DNA from: Armatimonadota bacterium
GTDB lineage: Bacteria; Sysuimicrobiota; Sysuimicrobiia; Sysuimicrobiales; Humicultoraceae
Direction: 5' to 3'
Assembly (NCBI GenBank): GCA_031081585.1
Contig: JAVHLY010000009.1
Coordinates: forward strand, 27,425 to 91,424
Length of the DNA stretch: 64,000 nucleotides
The stretch's first letter is position 1. The number at the start of each line of letters is the position of its first letter. The notes beneath the pieces were generated by a model. It did no database searches. It saw only the letters and a list, made by a program, of their open reading frames with translations, and was not told the origin of the DNA. Below, one piece after another: positions 27,309-35,477 of the stretch. Made by a program: the position numbers and the translations under genes.

Positions 27309-27785
27309 GTGCGGCGACTCGCCGTGCTGCCCGGGACCCGCCGGCCCGTGCGCTCCGCCCACGCGGCGCTCCTCGTGCTGCTGCTCCTTCCCCTCGCCGC
27401 CGGGCGGGTCGCCGCTCAGGCGCCGTCCGCCGTGCCGCCTTTCGACACCAGCCGCGTCTACGCCAGCGAGGCGGCGTTCCAGCAGGCCATCCAGCCCTAC
27501 CAGGCGGCCATCACCGCCAACCCGGCCAACGCCCGCGCCCATTACTGGCTGGGCGTGGCCTACTTCCACGCCTACCGCCTCTGGCGGGCCGGCCTCGCTC
27601 CCTACGCCGCCGGCTACCTCCCCCGGGCGATCGCGTCCCTGCGGGAGGCGGTGCAGCGCGATCCGGCCTGGCTGTCGGCCTACCTGGTCCTCCACGACGC
27701 CCTCTTCATGGCGGAGCGGCACGACGAGGCGGCCAGGGTGCTGCAGACCTACCTCGACCGGACGCGTCCGGCCGCACGGCCCTGA
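27309..27785 (+). CDS. Exported TPR-like protein
   Basis: About 158 residues: an N-terminal signal sequence or anchor (AALLVLLLLPLAAGRVAAQ), then two or three tetratricopeptide-like helices (ANARAHYWLGVAYFHAYRLW, then SLREAVQRDPAWLSAYLVLHDALF). TPR proteins mediate protein contacts. Lying after the secretin and the Fn3 lipoprotein, it could be a pilotin-like helper, but that is inference. The start (GTG 27309 or 27324) is uncertain. Confidence 0.55.
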   Translation: MRRLAVLPGTRRPVRSAHAALLVLLLLPLAAGRVAAQAPSAVPPFDTSRVYASEAAFQQAIQPYQAAITANPANARAHYWLGVAYFHAYRLWRAGLAPYAAGYLPRAIASLREAVQRDPAWLSAYLVLHDALFMAERHDEAARVLQTYLDRTRPAARP

Positions 27786-27896
27786 GCGGGCAGCGACCGG
27801 CCGACTCGACCCGACCTCACCGCCCTTCCCACCGGGAACTCCCTGCCCGCCTCGCGCGCTTGCAGGGTGAGACCCTGCTGCGAGGAGGGATGACCG

Positions 27897-28268
27897 ATGC
27901 GGCATGCGCTCGTGCTCTCCGTGATCGGTGTGGCTGTCCTGGCCCTCGCCGTCCCGTCCGCCCTGGCCGCCGCCCCGGCCACCAAGGCCCCGGCGGCCGC
28001 GCAGCCCCGGCCCCGGTCCTTCGTGGTCGAGGGCAAGGTCGTCAAGGTCTCCGGGGACACCTTCGAGATCACCGTCACGAAGGTCATCGGCGGCACCGGG
28101 GTCAAGGTGGGGGACCACCTCACCATCACCGAGCGCGCGCGAACCCGGTTCCTGCTGAAGGGCAAGGCGGTGAACAAGAGCGCGCTGAAGGCCGGAGAGC
28201 TCCTCCGGGTGGCGGGGGAGTACAAGCCGGCCGGCTTCGAGGCGGTGACGGTGACGATCCTGAAGTGA
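27897..28268 (+). CDS. Small exported beta-barrel-like protein (DUF5666-like)
   Basis: The 123-residue protein has a signal peptide (MRHALVLSVIGVAVLALAVPSALA) and a mature domain of alternating strands (FVVEGKVVKVSGDTFEITVTKV, LTITERARTRFL) resembling DUF5666/OB-fold secreted proteins. The function is unknown. The start is well defined by GAGGAGGG 8 nt upstream. It lies 8 nt before the sigma-factor gene, so it may belong to that operon. Confidence 0.6.
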   Translation: MRHALVLSVIGVAVLALAVPSALAAAPATKAPAAAQPRPRSFVVEGKVVKVSGDTFEITVTKVIGGTGVKVGDHLTITERARTRFLLKGKAVNKSALKAGELLRVAGEYKPAGFEAVTVTILK

Positions 28269-28276
28269 GGTGACGG

Positions 28277-28912
28277 GTGGGCGCGGGTCCGCCGCGCCCA
28301 CCACCCTCGTGTGGGCGGTCGGTGAAGGACGCCTGGGCGCGGGCGCGGCCGGTGCCGGAGGATGCCGGAGGGGCGGCGGGAGAGGCGACGCCCCGCGACT
28401 TTGCCGCCCTGCTGTCGCGGCACTGGCCGCAGGCCTACCGGTTCGCCTACCGGCTGGCCGGGCGTGCCGACGAGGCGGAGGAGCTGATGCAGCAGGCCGC
28501 GGAGGAAGCCTTCCTCGCCTTCAGCCGGTTCAGGCCGGGCACGCGGTTCGACCGCTGGTTCATGCGCATCCTCTACACGACGTTCCTCGACCGAACCCGG
28601 CGGGAGCGCCGCAAGGTCTTCTCCCTGGACGACCTGCCGGAGGGCGCGCTGCCGGCCGGCGCGCAGGGCGACCCCGAGGCAGCGCTGCTGCAGGCGTTGG
28701 ACGGCCCGGTGCGCCGGGCGCTGGCCGCCCTCCCTGCCGAGTACCGCGCGGCAGTCGTCCTGGTCGACCTGGAGGGCCTGCCCTACGACGACGCGGCGGC
28801 CATCCTCCACTGCCCCGTGGGCACACTCCGCTCCCGACTGCACCGGGGCCGCCTGGCGCTGCGGGAGTGGCTGCGCCCCTACGTGGACGCGCTGAGGCGG
28901 GAAGAGGCGTGA
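28277..28912 (+). CDS. ECF-type RNA polymerase sigma factor
   Basis: About 211 residues. Region 2 (HWPQAYRFAYRLAGRADEAEE and FDRWFMRILYTTFLDRTRR, about 50-115) and region 4 (ALAALPAEYRAAVVLVDLEG ... PVGTLRSRLHRGRLALREWL, about 150-205) are both clear; region 3 is absent, as in group 4 sigma factors. The start is uncertain: GTG 28277 is close to GAGGTGA, and GTG 28322 is an alternative. The next gene starts by a GTGA overlap and encodes its likely anti-sigma factor. Confidence 0.85.
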   Translation: MGAGPPRPPPSCGRSVKDAWARARPVPEDAGGAAGEATPRDFAALLSRHWPQAYRFAYRLAGRADEAEELMQQAAEEAFLAFSRFRPGTRFDRWFMRILYTTFLDRTRRERRKVFSLDDLPEGALPAGAQGDPEAALLQALDGPVRRALAALPAEYRAAVVLVDLEGLPYDDAAAILHCPVGTLRSRLHRGRLALREWLRPYVDALRREEA

Positions 28913-29367
28913 CGGACGGCCACCCGGGCGACCGGCTCACCGCCTACCTCGACGGGACGCTGCCGTCGGAGGAGGCCACCGGGGTGGCCGCCCACCTGGC
29001 CGCCTGCCGGGCCTGTCACGGCGTCCTGGAAGACCTGACCGCCGTCCGCCGGCTCCTCCGCGCCCTCCCCGACCCGGAACCCCCTCCGTGGGTGCTGCCG
29101 AAGGTGCTGGCGCGCATCGCGGCCAGGCGGCGGCGGAGGACGCGCCTCCGGTGGATGGTGGCCGCGGCCTGTGCGGGGGCGCTGCTGGCCCTCGCGCTGA
29201 ACCTGCCCGTGGACCGCGGGGCGGAACGCACCCTGCCCGGCGCGCACTTCCGACAACACGCCGAGGCTTCCATGCTCCACCCCCTGGCCGACATCACCCT
29301 GGCCGGGTACCTGACAGACGCGTGGCCGTACGAGCCGCTCCACGGCCTCAGGGGGGAACGGCCGTGA
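28909..29367 (+). CDS. Zinc-finger (ZAS-type) membrane anti-sigma factor
   Basis: The 152-residue protein has an N-terminal zf-HC2 domain with motif HLAACRAC (His-x3-Cys-x2-Cys, about residues 29-36), a linker, a membrane helix (WMVAAACAGALLALALNL) and a short periplasmic tail. Such proteins hold the ECF sigma factor inactive at the membrane. The gene is coupled by GTGA to both the sigma gene upstream and the RseB-like gene downstream. Confidence 0.8.
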   Translation: MTDGHPGDRLTAYLDGTLPSEEATGVAAHLAACRACHGVLEDLTAVRRLLRALPDPEPPPWVLPKVLARIAARRRRRTRLRWMVAAACAGALLALALNLPVDRGAERTLPGAHFRQHAEASMLHPLADITLAGYLTDAWPYEPLHGLRGERP

Positions 29368-30434
29368 TCCCGCTGCTGTCGGTGGCCGTGGCCTTCCTGC
29401 TGCTGGCCCCGGCCGCACCCGTGCGGGCGTCGCCGCCGGCGGCACCGTTGATCCGCGCCGCCCGGGCCGCAACGGATGTGGCGTACCGGGGAGAGCAGCT
29501 GGTGGCCACGCACCTGGGCGGGGGGGTCCAGGTGACGCTGGTGCGCGTCGAGCACGATCCGCAGGGGTGGACCCGCTTGGAGTACCGCCCCGTGGGGACG
29601 GCCCGCCGGTGGGTGGTCCTGCGCCGCGCCCACGAGGTGATCCGCTACGACCCCGCCACCCGCCGCGGGACCTGGTCGTCCCGCGACCCGGCCGAGCAGC
29701 TCGACGATGACTTTGCGACAGGGCATCTGCCGCTGCTGCAGGACAACTACACGGTGGTCCGCGGGACGGCGACCTTGCTGGGCCGGCCGGTGGACCGGAT
29801 CGAGCTGCGGCCGCGCAGCGGGGACCGTCCGACGCGGCGGATCGACGTGGACCGGACGACGGGGCTGGCGCTGCGCTCCGAGCGCGTGAGCCCCGACGGC
29901 CGCCTGGTGCAGCTGACGGCGTTCCTGTCGCTGGAGCTGCTGCCGGCCGGCTGGGCGGCGCGGGTCGGTCCGCCTCCCGACCTGCGCCTGAAGCGCCGCC
30001 CCGCCGCACGCGCGGTCACCCCCGAAGAGGCGGCGAGGCGTCTGGGGCGGCCTTCGCTTACCGTCGCTACCCCCGAGGGCTTCCGGCGCGTGGCCGACTA
30101 CCTGCTGGACGGTCCCCGTCCCACCTGGCAGACGATCTACTCCGACGGCGCGAGCACGCTGCTCGTCTCGCGCGAGCCGGGTGCGTCGCCGCGGCCGCCG
30201 GTTGGTAGCCGCCGGCTGGACCGCGCCGGCGGCGCGGTGTGGGTGCACGACATCGGCCTGCAGCGCCTGGTGCACTGGGCCTACGGCGGGTGGCGCCTCA
30301 CGATGGTCGGGGAGGTGAGTACCGACAGCCTGCTGGCCGCCGCCGATCGGACGGGGATCGCCGCTCCGCCACGGGCGTGGGACCGCCTCCTGGGGTGGCT
30401 GGCCGAGCGCGGGTTCCCGGGCTTCACGCCCTGA
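29364..30434 (+). CDS. RseB/MucB-like periplasmic sigma-factor regulator
   Basis: The 356-residue protein has a signal peptide (about residues 1-22), an N-terminal LolA-like beta domain (RGEQLVATHLGG ... RYDPATRRGTW) and a second domain near 230-320 (GFRRVADYLLDG ... VGEVSTDSLLAAA). This matches the two-domain layout of MucB/RseB, which bind the periplasmic tail of the anti-sigma factor. Being third in the sigma/anti-sigma operon supports that role. A bacterial-type outer-membrane carrier-derived protein is the alternative. Confidence 0.6.
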   Translation: MIPLLSVAVAFLLLAPAAPVRASPPAAPLIRAARAATDVAYRGEQLVATHLGGGVQVTLVRVEHDPQGWTRLEYRPVGTARRWVVLRRAHEVIRYDPATRRGTWSSRDPAEQLDDDFATGHLPLLQDNYTVVRGTATLLGRPVDRIELRPRSGDRPTRRIDVDRTTGLALRSERVSPDGRLVQLTAFLSLELLPAGWAARVGPPPDLRLKRRPAARAVTPEEAARRLGRPSLTVATPEGFRRVADYLLDGPRPTWQTIYSDGASTLLVSREPGASPRPPVGSRRLDRAGGAVWVHDIGLQRLVHWAYGGWRLTMVGEVSTDSLLAAADRTGIAAPPRAWDRLLGWLAERGFPGFTP

Positions 30435-30459
30435 CGCCGCCGAGGGGAGGACGGAGCGC

Positions 30460-30660
30460 ATGCTGCCGAACGTCGGATGGATGGAGCTGACGGTGATCCT
30501 GCTGGTCCTCCTGCTGGTCTTCGGCCCGCAGCGCCTCACGGGCCTCGGCGCCTCGCTAGGCCGGGCCCTGCGGGAGTTCCGGCAGGCTCTGCGCGATGCC
30601 GAGGAGGAGGAACCCCACACCCCAAGGACCGATCGCGGGGGGCCGCAGGCCTCAGCCTGA
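30460..30660 (+). CDS. tatA: Sec-independent translocase protein TatA/TatE
   Basis: The 66-residue protein has an N-terminal membrane helix (MELTVILLVLLLVFGPQRL), the conserved FGP hinge, an amphipathic helix (GASLGRALREFRQALRD) and a charged tail: the standard TatA layout. It forms the pore of the twin-arginine translocase at the inner membrane. It follows the sigma-factor operon by 25 nt with GGGAGGACGGAGCG upstream; no tatC is in the window. Confidence 0.88.
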   Translation: MLPNVGWMELTVILLVLLLVFGPQRLTGLGASLGRALREFRQALRDAEEEEPHTPRTDRGGPQASA

Positions 30661-30668
30661 CGCGGCTC

Positions 30669-30720
30669 CGCGCCCCGGGTCCCGACGTCCCCCCTCCCCC
30701 GGGCGGGCGCCGGGGGCGCG
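30669..30720 (+). terminator. Possible stem-loop between tatA and ispD
   Basis: CGCGCCCCGG (30669-30678) can pair with CCGGGGGCGCG (30710-30720) with one bulged base and a loop of about 31 nt. It separates tatA from the ispD promoter. The loop is long and there is no T-tract. Confidence 0.35.
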
Positions 30721-30788
30721 CGAGCGCGTCGTGGCGACGAGACCGCGGCCCTCCCGGTGCTTCTGGCATAGGCGACCGCGGCGCGGCC

Positions 30789-30797
30789 TGCTATGCT
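30789..30797 (+). promoter_or_regulatory. Extended -10 promoter of ispD
   Basis: TGCTATGCT is an extended -10 element (TGn plus TATGCT). Transcription would start near 30804, right at GTG 30805, so the mRNA would be leaderless. No -35 box is evident, as is usual for extended -10 promoters. Confidence 0.5.
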
Positions 30798-30804
30798 ACG
30801 GGCC

Positions 30805-31515
30805 GTGCCCGAGATGTGCGCCCTCATCGTGGCTGCCGGCGACGGGACCCGCATGGGTCCCGGCGAGGCCAAGCCCTTCCGCCTGCTGGCCGGGCAGCCG
30901 ATCCTCCTCCACACCCTGACCGCCTTCGAGCGCTGCCAGGCCGTCGAGGCCGTGGTGCTGGTCGTCCGCGGCCAGGACGTCGAGCGCGCGTGGGCGCTGG
31001 CCCGGGCGGCGGCCTGCCGCAAGGTCATGCGTGTGGTCGCCGGGGGGCCGACGCGGCAGGCGTCGGTGGGGCTGGGCGTGGCCGCACTGCCTCCAGACGT
31101 CGCCGTGGTGGCCGTGCACGACGGCGTCCGCCCGCTGGTGACGCCGGAAGCCATCGCCCGTGTGGTGGCGGCGGCCCGGACGACCGGCGCGGCGCTGCTG
31201 GCCACGAAGGTGGCGGAGACGGTCAAGGTCGTCGAGGGGGACCGGGTGACCCGCACCCTGGACCGCTCGTCGCTGTGGCTGGCCCAGACCCCGCAGGCCT
31301 TCCGCGCCGACTTGCTGCGGCAGGCGCATGCCTACGCGCGGGCCACGGGACTGCTGGCCACCGACGACGCCGCCCTGGTGGAGGCCATGGGCTACGCGCC
31401 GGCCGTGGTCGAGGGCTCGCCCGACAACCTCAAGATCGCCACCCCGGACGACCTGCGGCTGGCGGAAGCCATCCTGCGGGGGCGCGGGGCGGCCGCTCCG
31501 GAGCCGGTCGGGTAG
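30805..31515 (+). CDS. ispD: 2-C-methyl-D-erythritol 4-phosphate cytidylyltransferase
   Basis: IspD joins MEP and CTP to form CDP-ME in the non-mevalonate isoprenoid pathway. About 236 residues. CALIVAAGDGTRMGPGEAKPF carries the nucleotide-binding signature (Gly-rich loop, Arg and Lys). Conserved GGPTRQASVGLG, VHDGVRPLVTPE, WLAQTPQAFR and TDDAALVE follow. The frame is open to ATG 30793, but that codon lies inside the -10 box. GTG 30805 or ATG 30814 is therefore the more likely start. It heads a run of four MEP-pathway genes. Confidence 0.9.
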   Translation: MPEMCALIVAAGDGTRMGPGEAKPFRLLAGQPILLHTLTAFERCQAVEAVVLVVRGQDVERAWALARAAACRKVMRVVAGGPTRQASVGLGVAALPPDVAVVAVHDGVRPLVTPEAIARVVAAARTTGAALLATKVAETVKVVEGDRVTRTLDRSSLWLAQTPQAFRADLLRQAHAYARATGLLATDDAALVEAMGYAPAVVEGSPDNLKIATPDDLRLAEAILRGRGAAAPEPVG

Positions 31516-31523
31516 GCGGCGAC

Positions 31524-32093
31524 GTGCGGGTAGGGATCGGCTACGACGTCCACCGGCTGACTCCAGGGCGGCCGCTGGTCATCGGTGGGGTGACGATCCC
31601 CTTCCCGCTGGGGCTCGAGGGGCACTCCGACGCCGACGTCCTCCTGCACGCGGTGGCCGACGCGCTGCTGGGGGCGGTGGGGGAGGGGGACATCGGCCGG
31701 CACTTCCCGCCGGACGACCCGCGCTACCGCCGAGCGCCGAGCACCGACCTGCTGCGCACCGTGGCCTCGCTGCTGGCGCAGCAGGGCTACGTCCCCGTGA
31801 ACGTCGACGCCACCGTGGTCGCCGAGGCTCCCCCGCTGGCTCCGCACATCCCGCAGATGCGCCAGGTGATCGCCGCGATCCTCGCCCTGGACCCGCAAGC
31901 CGTCAGCGTCAAGGCCACGACCCACGAGCGCGTGGGCGGACTGGGCCGCGGCGAGGCCATCGCCGCGATGGCCGTGGTCCTGGTGGCGCGGCGTAGCTGT
32001 GAGGCCCAGGCGGAGGCGGCCGCTCCGGGCGGGGTCGCTAGGCCGGAGGGACGGGAAGGCCGGGGTGCCCCCGCGGGAGGGAGCGGCGCGTGA
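31524..32093 (+). CDS. ispF: 2-C-methyl-D-erythritol 2,4-cyclodiphosphate synthase
   Basis: IspF cyclises CDP-ME 2-phosphate to ME-cPP as a trimer. The 189-residue protein has the metal site GYDVHRL (Asp and His) and GHSDADVLLHAV, then GDIGRHFPPDDPRYR and the C-terminal TTHERVGGLGRGEAIAA. About 30 extra Ala/Gly-rich residues follow the usual end of the family. The start is GTG 31524, 8 nt after ispD. Its stop overlaps the GTG of dxr. Confidence 0.92.
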   Translation: MRVGIGYDVHRLTPGRPLVIGGVTIPFPLGLEGHSDADVLLHAVADALLGAVGEGDIGRHFPPDDPRYRRAPSTDLLRTVASLLAQQGYVPVNVDATVVAEAPPLAPHIPQMRQVIAAILALDPQAVSVKATTHERVGGLGRGEAIAAMAVVLVARRSCEAQAEAAAPGGVARPEGREGRGAPAGGSGA

Positions 32094-33313
32094 CCGCCCC
32101 CCGGGGCGTGGCCATCCTGGGCTCGACCGGGTCGGTCGGCCGGGCCGCGCTCGAAGTCGTGCTCGCCTCCCCGAGGCGTCTGCGGGTCGTGGCGCTGGCC
32201 GCGCGTCGTGACATCGAGCGGCTGGCGGCCCAGGTCGAGCGTGCCCGGCCGCAGCTCGTGGCCGTCGCCGACCCTGAGGCGGCCGAGGCGCTGCGCCGAC
32301 GCCTGGGCGACGCTGTCTCGCCCGCCGCCGGTGCACCCGAGACCCCCGGCCCGGCGGATGGCGGCCCCGTGGTCGTGGGGGGCCCCGAGGGTCTGGTGGC
32401 CGCGGCCACTCACCCCGAGGCCGAGGTCGTGGTGGTGGGGATCGTGGGGATCGCGGCCCTGCGCCCCACCCTGGCGGCGGCCGAGTGGGGAAAGCGCATC
32501 GCCCTGGCCAGCAAGGAGGTCCTGGTGGCGGCCGGCCCCCTGCTGCTGGCGGCCGCCCGCCGCCGCGGTGCGGTGATCGTGCCGGCGGACAGCGAGCACA
32601 ACGCCCTCTTCCAGTGCCTGGCCGGCGAGGCCCCGGAGAGTGTCGCCCGGGTGGTCCTCACCGCCTCGGGCGGCCCCGTCCTGCGCCGACCCCTGGAGAC
32701 GCTGGACAGGGTGACGCCCGAGGAGGTCCTCGCCCACCCGGTCTGGCGCATGGGGCCACGCATCACGGTCGACTCCGCCACGATGATGAACAAGGGGCTG
32801 GAGGTCATCGAGGCGAGCCACCTCTTCGGTCTGCCGCCCGAGCGCATCGAGGTGCTGGTCCACCCCCAGGCGGTGGTCCACGGGATGGTGGAGTTCGTCG
32901 ACGGCAGCGTGAAGGCCATCCTGGCCCTGCCGGACATGCGCATCGTCCTGCACCACGCCCTGCACCACCCGGAGCGGCGTCCGGCGCCCTTCGGGCATCT
33001 GGACCTGGCCGCGCTCGGCCCCCTGACCTTCGAGCGTCCCGACCCCGACCGCTATCCGGCCCTGTCCCTGGCCCGCCAGGCGGCCCGCGCCGGCGGGACG
33101 GCACCGGCGGTGCTGAACGCCGCCGACGAGGTGGCGGTGGCCCGCTTCCTGGCCGGGGCGCTCCCGTTTGGGGACATCGTGCGGGTGGTGCGCCGTGTCG
33201 TGGAGGCCCACACCCCTGTGGCCGAGCCGGACCTGGAGGCGATCCTCGAAGCCGACCGGTGGGCCCGCGCGGAAGCCGCCCGGGTGAGCGACACCACCCG
33301 CGGGCGGGCGTGA
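32090..33313 (+). CDS. dxr: 1-deoxy-D-xylulose 5-phosphate reductoisomerase
   Basis: Dxr converts DXP to MEP using NADPH. The 407-residue protein has the dinucleotide motif GSTGSVGRAALEVV, substrate and metal motifs ASKEVLVAAG, VPADSEHNALFQCL, TASGGP and SATMMNKGLEVIEA, plus HPQAVVHGMVEF. There is an insertion rich in Pro and Ala around residues 75-90. The start is GTG overlapping the ispF stop (GTGA), and its own stop overlaps ispE the same way. Confidence 0.94.
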   Translation: MTAPRGVAILGSTGSVGRAALEVVLASPRRLRVVALAARRDIERLAAQVERARPQLVAVADPEAAEALRRRLGDAVSPAAGAPETPGPADGGPVVVGGPEGLVAAATHPEAEVVVVGIVGIAALRPTLAAAEWGKRIALASKEVLVAAGPLLLAAARRRGAVIVPADSEHNALFQCLAGEAPESVARVVLTASGGPVLRRPLETLDRVTPEEVLAHPVWRMGPRITVDSATMMNKGLEVIEASHLFGLPPERIEVLVHPQAVVHGMVEFVDGSVKAILALPDMRIVLHHALHHPERRPAPFGHLDLAALGPLTFERPDPDRYPALSLARQAARAGGTAPAVLNAADEVAVARFLAGALPFGDIVRVVRRVVEAHTPVAEPDLEAILEADRWARAEAARVSDTTRGRA

Positions 33314-34332
33314 GGGCAGCTGCCCGCCCCGCGGCCCCACGGCGGAGTCTGCGCGGCCGGCGCCCCGCAGCCCAGCCGACACTCGTCGTCCGGGCCCGGG
33401 CCAAGATCAACCTGGCCCTCGACGTCCTGGGGCGCCGGCCTGACGGGTACCACGACGTGGCCACGGTACTCCACACCATCGCCCTGCACGACACCCTGAT
33501 GCTGCGTCCCCACCGCAGCGCGATCCAGCTGGCGCTGGCGCCCGGGGCGGCGGCCTCGGGGGTGCCGCTCAGCGAGCGCAACCTGGTGGTGCAGGCGGCG
33601 CAGCGCCTCCGCGAGCGTTTTGCCGTGCGGGCGGGCGCCCGGATCACCCTGCACAAGGCGATCCCCGTGGCGGCCGGCCTGGGCGGCGGCAGCGCCGATG
33701 CGGCGGGGGCCCTCGTGGGTCTGGCGCGCCTGTGGCGCCTGCGCGCGGATGCGGCGACGCTGCACGCACTGGCCGCAGCCCTCGGGGCCGACGTGCCCTT
33801 CCTCCTCAGAGGTGGGGCGGCGCTGGGGAGGGGACGGGGGGATCGGCTCGAGCCCCTGCCCGCGCTCCCCCCGCTGCCCGTCGTGCTGGCCCGGCCGCCT
33901 GTGGCCATCTCCACGGCCTGGGCCTATGCGGCCCTCGACCGGGCCCGTGGGGCCCACCCGGGAGCGGCCCGAGAGCGGGAGCACCGTGTCCAGCGGGTGC
34001 CGCGGCCGGACGTGGCCGCGGCGGCTCGGGCCCTCGCCGCCGGCGACCTGCGGGCGCTCGGCAAGGCCGCAGGGAACGTCTTCTCAGCCGTCGTGGAGCG
34101 GCGCCACCCGATCGTCCGGGACCTCGCCGCCGTCCTGCGCCGGCACGGGGCCGTGGTGGCCGGTCTGTCGGGCAGCGGACCGGTGGTCTACGGAGTCCTG
34201 GAAGATGCCCGCCGCGCACGGGCCGCGGCGGCCGCGCTCCGCCGCCTCCCCGGCGTGGAGGTCTGGCTGACGCGCTTGAGCGCCCGGGGCGTGACGGTGG
34301 AGCGTCGGCGCCCGCAGGGGCCACGGTGGTGA
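33310..34332 (+). CDS. ispE: 4-diphosphocytidyl-2-C-methyl-D-erythritol kinase
   Basis: IspE phosphorylates CDP-ME. The 340-residue GHMP kinase starts with a basic extension, then ARAKINLALDVLGRRPDGYH (substrate site), the Gly-rich ATP loop PVAAGLGGGSADAAGAL, GADVPFLLRGG, and motif 3 AGLSGSGPVVYGV. The GTG start overlaps dxr by GTGA. The N-terminus is about 30 residues longer than usual; an internal start is possible. Confidence 0.92.
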   Translation: MRAAARPAAPRRSLRGRRPAAQPTLVVRARAKINLALDVLGRRPDGYHDVATVLHTIALHDTLMLRPHRSAIQLALAPGAAASGVPLSERNLVVQAAQRLRERFAVRAGARITLHKAIPVAAGLGGGSADAAGALVGLARLWRLRADAATLHALAAALGADVPFLLRGGAALGRGRGDRLEPLPALPPLPVVLARPPVAISTAWAYAALDRARGAHPGAAREREHRVQRVPRPDVAAAARALAAGDLRALGKAAGNVFSAVVERRHPIVRDLAAVLRRHGAVVAGLSGSGPVVYGVLEDARRARAAAAALRRLPGVEVWLTRLSARGVTVERRRPQGPRW

Positions 34333-34336
34333 GGTC

Positions 34337-34345
34337 TGCTATCAT
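34337..34345 (+). promoter_or_regulatory. Extended -10 promoter upstream of the Xaa-Pro peptidase gene
   Basis: TGCTATCAT is an extended -10 element (TGn plus TATCAT) overlapping the end of the ispE region. The ATG lies 8 nt after it, so the transcript would start at or within a base or two of the start codon. Confidence 0.5.
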
Positions 34346-34353
34346 CCTGCTGT

Positions 34354-35460
34354 ATGTCTGCTGTGTGGCTGCCGCTCGATGAGCGCCTGTTGCGGGCGCG
34401 GGCCCGCCTGGAGGAGGAGCAGCTCGACGCCCTCGTCGTGCTCAAGCCCCAGAACCGCACCTACCTGACCGGCTTCACCGGCGGGGGCCCGTCCCACGAC
34501 ACCTGGCGGGACGGCGTGGCGCTGCTCACCCCGACCGAGGTCCACCTGCTGATCGACTTCCGCTACCTGGACCAGGCCGTCCAAGAGGCGCCGCAGGCCC
34601 GGCACGTCCGCGTGAGCAACATGGCCGAAGGCCTGGCGGAGCTGGTCGGCCACCTGGGGGTGCGCCGCCTGGGCTTCGAGAGCGAGGTCCTGACCGTGGC
34701 CCAGTGGCGGCAGCTCGCCGAGCGCCTCCCGGAGGTGGAGCTGGTCCCCGTGGCCGGCCTCGACCGGATCCGCTGGCGCAAGGACCCGGAGGAGGTGGAG
34801 CGCATCCGCCGGGCGGCGGCCATCGGCGATACGGCGTTCCGCGCCGTGCTGCCGCTGGTACGGCCCGGCGTGCGCGAGCGCGAGCTGGCGCTGGAACTGG
34901 AGTTCCAGATGCGCCGCGCGGGAGCGGAGGCGCTGGCCTTCGACGTGGTGGTGGCCTCGGGCCCGCGCTCGGCCATGCCCCACGGGCGGGCGTCCGACCG
35001 CCCGCTGCATGCGGGGGACCTGGTGACCTTCGACTTCGGGGCGGTCGTCGGGGGGTACCGCTCCGACTGCACCCGCACCGTGGTTGTGGGCCGCGCCACC
35101 GCGGAGCAGCGGCGCGTCTACGAGGCGGTGCGGCGGGCCCAGGAGGCGGCCGAGGCGGGGTTGCGCCCGGGGATGACGGGCAAAGCCGGGGATGCGCTGG
35201 CGCGCGACCTCCTCACCGCCGCCGGCTTCGGGGAGGCCTTCGGCCACAGCCTGGGCCACGGGGTGGGCCTGGAGGTGCACGAGGGGCCCACGCTCTCGCC
35301 GCGGGAGGAGGCGACGCTGGAGCCGGACGTCGTCCTCACCGTGGAGCCGGGAATCTACCGCTCGGGGTGGGGCGGGGTGCGCATCGAGGACCTGGTGGTC
35401 CTGCGCGACGGCGGCGTGGAGGTCCTCACCGGGCTGCCGAAAGACCTGCTGGAGGTGTAA
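34354..35460 (+). CDS. M24 family Xaa-Pro aminopeptidase/dipeptidase
   Basis: The 368-residue cytoplasmic metallopeptidase has an N-terminal creatinase-like domain (to about residue 130) and a C-terminal pita-bread domain with the dinuclear metal ligands in TFDFGAVVGGYRSDCTRTV, GHSLGHGVGLEVHE, VLTVEPGIY and GVRIEDLVV. It removes N-terminal residues next to proline. It lies directly before efp, a pairing common in many bacteria. The mRNA looks leaderless. Confidence 0.92.
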   Translation: MSAVWLPLDERLLRARARLEEEQLDALVVLKPQNRTYLTGFTGGGPSHDTWRDGVALLTPTEVHLLIDFRYLDQAVQEAPQARHVRVSNMAEGLAELVGHLGVRRLGFESEVLTVAQWRQLAERLPEVELVPVAGLDRIRWRKDPEEVERIRRAAAIGDTAFRAVLPLVRPGVRERELALELEFQMRRAGAEALAFDVVVASGPRSAMPHGRASDRPLHAGDLVTFDFGAVVGGYRSDCTRTVVVGRATAEQRRVYEAVRRAQEAAEAGLRPGMTGKAGDALARDLLTAAGFGEAFGHSLGHGVGLEVHEGPTLSPREEATLEPDVVLTVEPGIYRSGWGGVRIEDLVVLRDGGVEVLTGLPKDLLEV

Positions 35461-35477
35461 GACGGGGAGGGGAGGGC

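Noticed and set aside
30793..30804. ATG 30793 as the ispD start
   Set aside because: The codon lies inside the extended -10 element, upstream of the expected transcription start.
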